A stretch of 64,000 nucleotides of DNA from Paralichthys olivaceus (lineage: Eukaryota > Chordata > Actinopteri > Pleuronectiformes > Paralichthyidae): contig NC_091108.1 of assembly GCF_024713975.1 (NCBI RefSeq), forward strand, positions 4,331,001 through 4,395,000, in the 5' to 3' direction. Within the stretch, counting starts at the first letter, position 1. Each line of letters opens with the position of its first letter. The notes under the pieces are model-generated. The model made no database searches, had not been told where the DNA came from, and saw only the letters and a program-made list of their open reading frames with translations. Positions 1 through 12,801 of the stretch are shown in pieces. A program made the position numbers and the translations under genes.

Positions 1-93
1 GTGTATCCTCCACCTGCACTACTTCCACGACCGCTTCCTCCAGCTCACTGACCTCCAGGCTGTCGTGGCCAAAGAGGAGAGCACAATCTACAG
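1..93 (+). CDS. piezo2: piezo2 exon 1 of window (partial)
   Basis: Reading from base 2 gives 30 codons containing [15 protein letters not shown] and ending TIY plus two bases (AG) before the donor GTGAGA. The segment matches the Piezo2 cytosolic stretch before a charged loop. Its true 5' boundary is outside the window. Confidence 0.88.
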
Positions 94-3000
94 GTGAGAC
101 ACTTTGTTTTCTTTGAGCTCACGTGTCACTGATAAATTAACTTCTTTGTTCTTCTGTCCATTAAAGTTTCAACAGTTCTGTTAACCTGCCATGTTAGAAC
201 GGAAAGGAAACCAGAATTTAATTTAACTGCAGTCGCCTTTCTCGTTGCTCAGCAAGATTTGTCTCTGGTGGTAAAGCTCCTGCGAAATGTGGACTTGAAC
301 CTCTGGGAAAACTTTGCATCTCCAGTGGTGACCTTCAGCTGCAGAATATATTTACATGCAAAAACTCCAGGGCTGCAACTCACAATCATTTTCATTTTTG
401 ATTGTTTCCTCAGTTAATGGATTTGTCTGTAGAATGTTCATATCAGGCTGCATCATCTTCACATGTGTTGGTTTTTTTTCTGATCATTAGTCAAAAATCA
501 CAAGATCCATTCAGATTCATAGTTTTATTCCACTTTATTTTTCTCAAATTCCTATAGCACCTATAGAGCTGGATGATATTTTGTGGATTCTTAAAATAAG
601 TCTATTTCACAATTCCCCAAATCACATATAAAACCATAAAACCGATCAATGCAGTAAATTCAGCCTGATGAAATAACAAATCTAAAATTTTTATCCTGCC
701 CCTCATCAGACCAAACTCTGTTTAAAATGAAAAGTTAACTTGCTCATAAATCGAACATCTTGAACATCTCAGATTTGTATATAAAATAAAACAAGGTTCT
801 TCTCACGGATGATAAACATCCAAACCATAAATTCCTAGAAAACCAGCAATGTTAGCATGACAGATGCATTCTGGATAATCACACCCTGTTAAACCCTCAT
901 ATCCGCTGCTCTCATCGTCGTGTGCCTTGTCGTGCAGCTTTGTGTTACAAGCGTTCACATTTTCACAGTCTGCGGCGTGTTTGACTTTATTGTCGTGGAC
1001 TTTCCATTGTTTTTGTTGCCGCTTTTCCTCGTCTCCTCTCTGCTTCTCTGCGTGACCCGCTGCCTTCTCTCCTCTGCCACCGTTTCCTCACAGCCATGCT
1101 AAAGTCAGCGGGCGTATCTATCTGATCATGGATAGGTGGGTAATTTGCTCGCTTTTCTGTGGCATCCACTGACATCCCAGTTCACCCTGGAGCGTTAATG
1201 CTTCCTCTTTTACCCCCCCCCCCCCCCCCTTTGCTTGAAATGGAACATCGATGATCTTCTGAAAGTTTTTTAAATTCCTCAACATTTCGGTTCTTTCTCC
1301 AGTTTCTGATGGTTTTATTTTGCCTGTAGCCTTCTCTTCTTGTGCTCTCTGTTACATTTCTGACCTCCTCAATAAAACCCTTCTCTCCAATAGTTTCACC
1401 AACTGTCCAGATGAACAACTTCTGTCTCAAGCATGCTTCAGTCTCCAAAATCTCCTGTTTGAGTATCTTGCCAATGATCCACACCCCTTCTGTCTGCTGA
1501 ACCCCTAGAAATCAACCCTTTCCCGCAAAAAGAAAAAGAAAAAAAAGCTTGTCTCCCCCAAACCACAGGAGCGTGTTGGCCAGTGTTCATGCATTTTAAC
1601 GTGGATATTCTTTGTCAGGGAGTTTAAGTGTCTGTGTTGGTTTCTCTCCTCACTGTTCAACCTTGACTTCTCTGTAACTTTCATTATTCTGAGCAGCATC
1701 AAGCAAAAAATCCCCACTCAACCGAGCAAGTAAGTGCGACCTCTGGGTAATGACATGCCTGCCTTGATGTGCAGCCGGTTCATGCAAGCCAAACCCTGAC
1801 CTTTGACCTTGCTCCATTCCCTGAGACGAACTCAAAGGGTTAATGCCTCCCCCAGACCATTTAGCTCGGTCATAAAAACAGCATTGATTGTTTTGAAGAA
1901 TGCAGAGGGAATGTGCACTGCTTCTCGATTACTATGCCTGATGAAACGCTGCTCTGATGTTCAGGTAGCGTCACAGAGCAGAACAGTTCCCATCGTACTG
2001 TTTGCATCAGAGACTTTCACCTGGAGAATGAGTGTGTGATGGCTTTCTATACTTATGAGGACATAATGCATTGAAAAAGAAATATGTTAATGACATTTCT
2101 TTTGATTCCTTTGCTGTGGAGAGGATCTAGATGTTGACAGAAGAACATCAGGTTGTTTTATTGAAATCTAGACGAACCTTCCTCACAGATTTATAAGTAG
2201 TTTAACAGACGTTTCTTGTCAGAATGATATAGACACAAGTCACATTTACACGTTTAAAAGTGGCTTTTTGTGACCTGAAGCTGACAATGGACAAGAAGTA
2301 ATAAAAACAAAAATTTAGAAATGTCTTATCATAATAACTGAGGAAACTCCCCCGGCTGAGGACAATTGTGCGATACGATCAAAAGCCTCACAACAGCTAC
2401 TAAATTTATCTTGTGGTGAGATGTTCGTCAAGTAGGACTCACTGATTCCAAAACTTACAGCTGAAAAAACAACAACCCCAAAAGAATTAACTAGATAATA
2501 CATCAATGTCCCTGGAAGTCCTCACAGGTATAGAATTACAGTTGAGCTTGTTTGAGTCTTTGTGTGTTAATACTTTCTGACATGTCTTCAGACTGGTGCA
2601 CCAGGACGGTAGTCTGGCGGACCTCACCATGCTCAGCGCCAGCTCGGTGGACGCGGCGCTGCCCAGAGAGCCGGAGGAGGTGCAGGACAAGCAGGAGAAG
2701 CAGGAGGAGGAGGAGGAGAAGGAGAAGGAGAAGAAGCAGGCCCTGGTGGTGGTGATGGATGACACTGACATGAGTGGTGAGAAGCCAGGCAGCTTGCCCG
2801 ACCTGCGGCAGTCCAGCACAGAGGAGAGCCACCACTGCAGTGCGGGGACGGGGCCAGAGCCGAGCACCGAGCAGAGCTCAGGTACTGAGAAATACACTTT
2901 CATGTAAAACTAGGATTAACCTCATTGAGCCGCATACGTCCGCCGAGGTCCAACAGTCCCCTTAGATTTAATCAAGCTGCACCAAATTACACAAACTCAC

Positions 3001-6000
3001 ATGTTGCTTTCAGACTGAACTCCCAAGATTCTCAGCAGCTTCACAGAAGGAGGTGTATGTGTGAACGCAAGTGAGAGCCTCCACCCAATATCTGATTCTG
3101 TCCTGTTGTTCTTTCTCCGCCCGTGTCCCATCTTCCATTACGTTTCGTGGAAATCCGTTTCTGTGTCATCCCGCAGACAAACAATAAACAAAAGAAATGA
3201 AACTGATGTTGAGGCGCTCATCTAGAAGCAGAGTTGTATTTAATCACTTCAGAATGTCGATGTGACCTTTTGCTCACTCCTCTAACGTCCATCATAGCTT
3301 CCCACACTGCTGGTTTTACAACTGAGACTCATACGTGCTGTGGTGTAAGCACTTTCACTCATGAGTGTAGAGACATCTCCTCTCAGATCTCTGTCGGCCT
3401 GTTGCTCCTCTGTCTGCTCAGAAGACAGATGTTGCTCTCTTGAAGAAGAAGCTCCGGCCGCTGCGCCAGCATCTGCTGCCTGTTCTCTCACCAGTCGGCT
3501 GTTAATCATCTGAAGCAAAGTCGGCTTCGCTGAGATTTATCTCCACTTTTCTGCTCTGACGTAGCTCATGCGCTCACTTTCAGCGTAACGCAAACTAACA
3601 CTGCACCGTTAGCATGTTTACACAGACAGTCAGACACAGGTCCTAAATTAAAATGTTGTTTATATACACAGAAAATAAAATAGGTGATAAAATGCAGCCC
3701 TGCGGGGCCTCTGGGTTTATAATGAGCTGTAGGCCATACAGTCTATATGCTCTGTCCAAACAATGAGGCCTCTATTAAAGCCTGAGATAATGTCTTTTGT
3801 AAGACACATATACACACCAGCAAACTTTGGCTGCAGGTTTTATATCCTTTGTGAGAATATAAAGCAGAATATTCAGTCTGTATTCTCAGCTAATTGAAGT
3901 AAAACAGCTTGGAATTTGGAATTTGCTTGTTAATACAGATTTAATGTTCCATGTTTCCATCATCCTCATTTTGTTTCTATGGGAAAAAAATGCATAAACA
4001 AACCTTTAGCAGCCTCAGAAGACATGTAAAGGAATTTTGGCTTTTTCACTGACCTCAGTAATACCTGAGGTCAAATGATAAACATCAGGACCCATCAGTC
4101 AGGCTGCGTTAGCACAAACATTTTAAAAATGGTATTTGCCTGAGCCACACACTTCTGTGAAGACGAAGAATGTCATAAACACCAACTTTAATTTGAATTA
4201 TAACACACGATTTGAATGTTCTCGGGTCTGATTTTCTATCCTTGGTACATACCTTTTACAACGGATTAGTTTGTAATAATCTTTGGGCAGCAACATGCCT
4301 CCATGTCACAGAGGAATAAAATATATAAACTGGCAGTTAATTACTAAGTATTTGAATGAGCTTTATAGACAATTAAAACACAGAATATCTTCAGACTGAT
4401 TCCTGAGGTGTAAAGAGAAAACCACGTTTGTTCCATCTTGATAAAAGGATGAAGGCAGAATGCCAGACGTTGGATAATAGTGTTGGAACCATCAACATTT
4501 TGCAGTAACTGTGAGGTGTAACCTGAAAACACTTTTAATTGAAACCTCTTCAGTGTCTTCACCGTGTCTGGATTTTATTTCCCCTCCTCCAGATCTGAAA
4601 AACAAGTGGCACCTGGTGGTCGACCGTCTGACTGTGCTCTTCCTCAAGTTCCTGGAGTATTTCCACAAACTGCAGCTGTTCATCTGGTGGCTGCTGGAGA
4701 TCCACATCATCAAAATAGTGTCCTGCTACATCGTCCTCGTCTCTGTCAAAGAGGTAAAGAAACCCGGGATTCCTCCGATGAAAGAACTCCCATTCGTCCT
4801 TCATGTGTCATTTCAGCTCTGCAGCAGCCTGTCATTTTTATTTTAGCATGTACAGGAGTTACGTGCTTGTTTTGTCCAGAAAATCAAATGTGTTTTTCTA
4901 TCATTATAAAATGTCCAAAGTTTAAAGTTCTTAAATTAAAACTTCCCACTCACTAAAATATATATCAATGTAAACCAGGCTGGTTAGTAAAGGTTTTTAA
5001 TAGATTCGGATTTTATGGGACCATCAACAAGTTATTGTCCACTGTTCAAAATTTGATGCCTTAGACATATAAAATTAAACTCTGAACCAAGAGGAAATCA
5101 AGCCAGATAATAACGTGGGGTCATGTGGACAGTTAGAGCCACTGGATGGAAATAAAAGTAGTAAAAGTTTGGAACAAATGGACTGAGTGGTTAACCCTGG
5201 ATAAGCTCGTCATACTTAGTCTGTTAGATTCTTATTAAAATGTACTTTTATAGATCTGAATTTATGTAATGTAATAATATTTTATTTATAGTTCTTGACC
5301 CTCAGTTTTATGTTCATTTTTATGTATTTGAATTGCCTCACATTACTCTTTACTTTTATCACCCTCTTCTTATTCAAATAACTCTTAAAAGTATCTTTTA
5401 ATTGTGCTTTTAAAAAAGTTGTGCAATGAGGAAACCGTATTTCTGCCAGTTGTAGTAAGACAATGAGAATATCAGGAACTAAGTATGAGCTGTTTTCTTT
5501 TTGTCCTCATTCTCTGTATCGTCCCCACGTGCAGGTGTCGTTGTTCAACTATGTGTTCCTGGCGTCTTGGGCCTTCGCTCTGCCGTTCAGTCAGTATCGG
5601 CCCCTCGCTTCCAGCATTTGCACCGTGTGGACATGTGTCATCATTGTGTGTAAAATGTTGTACCAGCTGAAGTCCATAGACCCCCCGAGCTACTCCAAGA
5701 ACTGCTCTGTGGTAAACATATGTAGTAGATGTTTCTCATCCCGGGGTTGCATGAGCTACTGTACATATACCGAGTGCATGTACTGAATGTTGACACTTCA
5801 TTATTCACGTCCGCAGTCGGAGACGTACTCAAGCGACCAGAAGACTGAGCTGCAGGACTCTCTGCTGTACGTAGGTCCTGTGGATCCGGCCAACTGGGTG
5901 GGCCTGGAAAAGTCTGCGGACCTGCTGGGATACCTCAGGGTGAGAAGAAGTGGAAACACACACACAGGACATCATCACAAACAATTCACATTACCAACAT

Positions 6001-9000
6001 GAAAACAGGAAGTGGTTTTAGTATTTTAATAAAATGATAAAACAAATTGTGTTATTAACTTTCTGGACAATATGTCAACATAATAATCAGACTGCATATT
6101 AAACTACTCTCATTTATATTTCATCATTTTTCACGAATACCTATTGCAAATCAATATTCTATATTCCCATGCTCTATATTGATCAGTACACCCATTCTCT
6201 CTTCCCACTGTTTAACTACTTCCCTGCGCTTTACTGATTATAATGGCTTTTTTAAAAATGTAAATGATTGTGTGTGTGTGAGAGAAACAAATCTTTCAAT
6301 GCATATTTAACAACATAAATGTCTTAACAATGAACATTAAAATGTTCTCTGTCCCCGTGCAGGACAACCTCCTGATGTTGGCTCTCTTAGCATTCGAGGT
6401 GACCATCTACCGCCATCAGGAATACTTCAGACTGAGGAACAAGCTGTCGCCTCCCGCTGCTCGGATCATCTTCCACGACACCACGCGGCAGCACCTGGAC
6501 ATCGGCATCATCAGCTTCATCAAATACTTCATCAACTACTTCTTCTACAAGTTTGGACTAGAGGTGCAGCGGAGAAAAGAGCTAAATATATCTATTTTAT
6601 CTCAGAAACGTTGTCTCCATTCCTGCATGTGTTCACTCTTCATGTGTCGCCCACAGACGTGCCTTCTGTTGGTGGTCAATGTCATCGGTCAGCGGATGGA
6701 CTTCTACGGCATGCTTCATGGCTTCGCCTTGATAGCCGTCATGTACCGACGGCGGAGGAAAGCCATCGCGGAGATCTGGCCCAAGTACTGCTGCTTCCTG
6801 GCCTGCATGCTCACCCTCCAGTACTTTGTTTGCATCGGGATCCCGCCTGCAGCCTGCAAAGGTTGGTGCTGTAAACCCAAAGCTTTTAACTAACAATGTA
6901 AAAAGCAGAGAATAAGCTAATTCTCACATTTGAGAAGCTGGACACAGCATATTTCTGGCATTTGCACTTGTTAGACGACATAAATGAATAATGGATCGTC
7001 TTAATTGTTGTTGATTTGTCATTAATTTCTGTCAATCAGCTTCTCATTTCGATTATTATTCATATTATTGTATGATCAACAACTTTAACTACTTATTTAG
7101 GCATCACAGTGAGCTGCAGTAGTGGTGCAGCAAATCAAAATGTGTATCTGTGTTAAATATCTTGGTCCAGAGACGAACTGAGGCCTTGATTTGTTTTAGA
7201 TAATTACAAAAGTACATTGTTTGGTGAAACAGGACAAATCACATGAAGGTGTCCCTCGTCCTTCATGATGTAGTGTCTCTTTTTTTATTTGTTGCCACAT
7301 CAAGGCTTTTATTGCCAGTCCTCTCCTTTTAAAATGCTCCATAAATAAACCTGACGTTTTCATGTGGTTTATACGTGATGATAATGGTGTGTGTTTTCAT
7401 TTCAGATTACCCCTGGAGGTTTCCCAGCTCTTTTACACACTCCAATGTGGTCAAGTGGCTCTACATCCCAGATTTCCGCGCAAAGCCCAATCCATCGTTC
7501 CTCATCTGTACGTTTCTCAAACAGGAGATTCATTTTAAGTAGAAGTATTCAAAAGTAAAAATATCACATCACATATTATTGTCTTAGTTTTGTTCACAGG
7601 TAAAAAAAAAAAACCAACAACATGTTTATTGTTACACTACGTTGCTGTTTTGGGATGAATTGAATAAAACGTCATGATTGAATGAAGTGCTGTCTCTCTC
7701 TTTTTCTAGATGACTTCATGTTGCTGCTGTGTGCCTCTCTTCAGAGGCAGGTGTTCGATGATGAGAACAAGGCGGCCGTCCGCATCATGGCAGGAGACAA
7801 CGTGGAGATCTGCAGAGACCTGGACGCAGCCTCGTTCAGCGTCCACAACCCCGTCCCTGACTTTATCCACTGCAGGTAACAATGCACATGGAGCTACTGA
7901 AGTTTGACCAGAGCAACATTAGCACAAATGCAGAGGAAGTAAACCGCTTAAATTATTCTTAATGGTGGTAGATTTCTACAATATACTAAAACATATAATA
8001 AAAAAATGGTGGAGCTATTAAAAACCTTTTAGAAAATATGTAGACAAATAAAACATTTGACAAGAGCAACTTAATCCAACAGAGTGTCAAATATCAAAAG
8101 TTAAATACATTATTTAAAAAAAGCATATTGTCTTTGGTTATTTTCTTTGTTTGTGGATCTAAAGAAATCAGCAAACATACTTGTTGGGTAACGATCATGA
8201 GAAAACCTCAGAGTGAGACGCTTTCGATGTCTCTCCAGTCGAGCTGCTTAGTAGAAAACTGTTGTTGAACTTGGCTGCAACCTGTGAAACTGCAGAAATC
8301 CTAAGTGGGGTGGTGCTGAACAAGAACTCACTCACTCAGCAAATCCCTTATCCTGGGTAAATATTAAAATAAGACAGATGACAGTCGCTCAGTGAGAGAT
8401 GTTACTGAATACCCACCGCATGCATAATTGAGAGTGGTGGCTTTGGTCCAGTTTTTGAATCCAGAGCTCGATCCTGACTTTGCACAATAAAAAAAAAAAA
8501 AAACGAGTGAGCGGAGGGAGGGTTTTTGAGAGGCAGCGAGTTAGAGAGACAGCGAGAGCATCCTGACCTGTCCACAGTCATTGATTATGTGCTCTTCACA
8601 TTCCACTGTTTTGATGCGCAAAGTGGACAAGTCTTTTATTAACGCACTCTGTGTCCATCAACAAGCCCTCGTAGAGAGAAAGAGAGCAGCGCAGCCCGTC
8701 TGTCCACGCCACGGCAGCGCTGCACTTATTCCATCGTTTCCCTCCAGGATCGAATTACGGATACGGGGTGGGGGAGAAATCCATAATCCACAAAAACACT
8801 CTGTCCGTCACTCCGCGACTCAGACGCTTTTGCCCTGTACTCTAACTCAATAAATAGCTTTTATGTATGGAAAAGGTATTTTCTCCCCCTGATGAAGAAG
8901 GACACTCACTCAGCTATTCCGGCCCATCAACGCATCGTCCGATCCAAACCCACTTCATCAGGGCCGCTTCGTAAACACTGCAGCTGTTGTTGTGGTCCCA

Positions 9001-12000
9001 ATGTTTTCCCCAGGTCCATCAAATTAATGCACATTGCTTCCTATGTCTCCGCTGTGCACATCACATTAACGCTCTCTCACATGATAAACACAGGATCCGT
9101 CCGTGTGTTTTTAGCATGTAGGACACACACGGGACACGCAGCATAGTGCACATGTGCTGAGTGACAGGAGTCAGGTTTCAGCTCTGGTTCCCATTCATTG
9201 ATTAGACTCTTACCGGTGCCCTGACGCTAAGTGAAACACTAAGTGTGATTGATGGGCAGATTACATGAGCAGCAACAAAATTAACTTTTGACTTTTGCTA
9301 TGTGGTGAACATGGGTCCTCATTAGCAACTAGGCTCAACTGGCACCGGCCCACGCAGTGTCCTCACAGTGTCGTCTCTGGGACGAGCTCAGATCTGCCAA
9401 TTTTTATCCTCTACCGATAAATTGGTCGGGCTCTATCACGGAGCTTTGGTCATGTGCTTAACGTGATCGTTATCGTTTGATTGAGACCACGAGACAGCAG
9501 TTTCAGTAGTTCTCTTCAAGCACGTTCAATATTATACATTTCCTTTTCATTGAAACTGCTTTTGATCACTCGTCTGGGAAGCTGATTTCTTTCTTTGGTG
9601 CAAATTAAACAGTATCACTAAGAAAGTCAGTGCAAAAGGAGCTTCTATCTGTTTATATCTGTTAAAGGTGTAAGTCTCTGCTCATCAGGTTTAATGACAA
9701 GAACATTTTCTGTGCTTTATACTCACAATATGTCCAGTTCAATTACCTGAATCCCAAGGTTGTCTAACAGTGCTTTTAAAAAATGACAGCATATAAAGAA
9801 TTTTACATTCTTAATGGTACCAACTAGTCATTTCAATTCACGATCGTCTTTCCTTGCCTCCGTCCCGCAGGTCCTACCTCGACATGCTGAAGGTCATCAT
9901 GTTCAGTTACCTGTTTTGGTTTGTCCTCACCATCATCTTCATCACGGGAACCACACGTATCAGCGTCTTCTGTATGGGATACCTGGTCGCCTGCTTCTAC
10001 TTCCTGCTCTTCGGTGGAGACCTGTTACTGAAGCCAATCAAAAAGATCCTGCACTACTGGGACTTTCTCATCGCCTACAACATCTTTGTGATCACCATGA
10101 AAAATGTTTTGTCCGTGAGTTGAACAAGAAATAATCAGCGATAAACGAACCGACTTTTTATTTGATATAATATATAAAATGAAATATTTTATTAAAGGTT
10201 ATATTTTTTGCTGTGTCCATAGATTCTGGCTTGTGGCTACTTCAACACTCTGGTGAAGAAGCAGTGCTGGTTAGTCCAGTTGCTGAGTTTGGTCTGCACC
10301 ATTAAAGAATATGACAACAACATCGACCAGGAACATCTGCGTGAGTAAACATTTAACATCTTGTATTGTAGAACTTGTTGGGAAATACTTATTTATTTAA
10401 GTTGGAAAGGTTTTGGCACAACAGGAGACGTTCCTGTGATTTTTGCAGCAGATTGTGTTTTCAGAAGCATTTCTTGAAAGTGGACGTTAAACCTTAAACC
10501 CTTGTTCTATTAATTAATTTATCAAATTAATGAATCAGTGCTGCGTTCATCTTAATCCCACACACATGTAGATTAGAAAAAAAAGACAAAATGTACTGAA
10601 GGACTTGGATTCATGCATAATCAAACACAGAATTCTGTCTACGTCAACATTTTCAGACTCATAAATGTCTTTTATGTGTCAAAGCTCATTTAAATCATCA
10701 TTATCACAGTTTTCACATGTTTTTTAGTTGCAGGACTTTAAACCTCTAACTGTCCTTCGTCAGGATGGGGATCAACAAACGCTGGACTCAGGCTCATCTT
10801 TGTCTCCTTATGTATTGATCCTGTATTGTATTGTGGAGTGTGTTTTGTCCCTGTCATCTGCCGGTTGTTTTATTTTTAATGATGTATTTATGATGGTTTG
10901 TCTGCAGCCCAGTTTCCCCCAGATTGGATAATAAATTTGACTTGATTTGTTGTGCCTGCTAAAGATGCTAACCCATTGCAGATTATTGGTGTTGGCCCTG
11001 CTAATGATGAAGTTACAGTGGTGTGAACAGTCATTAGTTTCATACTAAATGAAATCAGTGTACGTCTGTTCCAGCCCCTGATCAGCGCTGCGAGCTGCCC
11101 AATAACGAGGCCGGGATCATCTGGGACAGTATCTGCTTCGCCTTCCTGCTGCTGCAGAGACGAGTCTTCATGAGCTACTACTTCCTGCACGTGGTCGCTG
11201 ACATCAGGGCGTCGCAGATCCTCGCATCCAGGTACAAGGCTCATTGAAGGTCATTAAAAAAGATCAAACCTACACGTGCAGCGTCCGGTTAGTAACTGAT
11301 GTGTGTGTCTGTGGGATTCAGAGGAGCTGAGCTTTTCCAGGCCACCATAGTGAAGGCGGTGAGAGCCCGACTGGAGGAGGAGCGCAAATCTGTGGAGCAG
11401 CTGAAAAGACAGTGAGAATGTTTAACTTCATCTTTTAGAAAGTTTCTGTGTTCAATATAAAGCTAATACTTTGTTTTGACATTTAAATGTGAAGTTGTTG
11501 CACAAGACTTCAGTTTACTGTCTACAAGTTAAAACATTTACACGCACATATTTTCAAATAGTTTAATCTCCCTGATCTTAATTAGATCAGAGTTAAAGTA
11601 GCAGGATTTTGAAAAGCAACTATAGGGTTAGTGTTTAAAAGTTAAGTCTAACAACTGAGAATATTGGTCTTATTTGTGATTCAAACAGGAGCACTTAGTG
11701 CAACTATTGTGACTATTGATGCACATTTTATAATCTTGTGAGTATTTACAACAACGGGAAGGTGCATGAAGATAAAGTACAGTCATTAAGTTTAGTTATT
11801 AGTAAACATGACTAAGAAATCCATTTGAAACTTAGATTAAAAGCAGCTCCTGCCTCAGTCGTTATTGTTTCCTGGAAGCCTGCTCTCAGTATATCATACT
11901 ACACAAAGTCAATGTATTTCCACCACTTACAGGTTCCTCAGGAGTTACTCATGAGCTCTGATAATACCCACTCACTCGCTCTAATGAGCACTCCACCGTT

Positions 12001-12764
12001 ACATAACATACGCTGATTTCCATATGACGCCTGGAGATGTTCATGCTCAGTCTGTTAGGCCGCCACTGATGTTCCCCTGTGTCGATACTTGGTGTCTCTT
12101 CACCGTCTCTCTGATCTAATCAGGATGGAGCGCATTAAAGTGAGGCAGCAAAAGTTTAAGAGGGGCAAGGAGAAGATGCTTAGCATGGCGCAGGAGTCTG
12201 GAGACGGACAGACGCTCGTGCAGCCCGAGGACGATGACGACGGTATGACGAAGCCTGCCAGGGCCTCTTACTGTGCAGCACATATGAGAAAAAAGTTTAC
12301 ATAGGGTGAAAATGATGCCTAGTAGAGGTCAGGTAAGGTGGCTGAGAGTGTGTTAATGCTAACTATCATCAGAATGCAGCCATGTTGTGTAGTAATGACT
12401 ATTTCATAAGCATTTGAACAAAAAGAGCAGCTTCAATTAACAGACTTAAGTTTGTAGAAAAACTGAATTTCTTATTAAAATGTTGCACTCATGTATTTGT
12501 GAAATTTTAGGGGCACATCGAACGAAAGCCAAGACCAAAAAAAAGCAGTGGTGGAGGCCGTGGGTTGACCATGCTTCCAGTAGGTTGACCAACCAACCCT
12601 CTTTATTCTCTTCCTCCACTCTGAATGGCCCTTGTGTCCTTGACCAGAACGCTGAGGATTCCCATACTGCCCCTGGGCTCTGAAGGCACCAAAATACAGT
12701 CGCATTTTACGCCAACCAGACTTTAGTCGTTTTCTGTGTCTATTCAAAAGCCCCTGTTACCTGT

Positions 12765-12801
<37 letters not shown>

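Noticed and set aside
6330..6893. 187-codon open frame on + strand
   Set aside because: It is piezo2 exons 6 and 7 read through the stop-free 93-nt intron, with non-coding ends; not a separate gene.
10740..10940. Possible tail of an old dispersed repeat
   Set aside because: Only a vague likeness to sequences ending in a CCCC...ATAATAAA tail; too diverged to assign.
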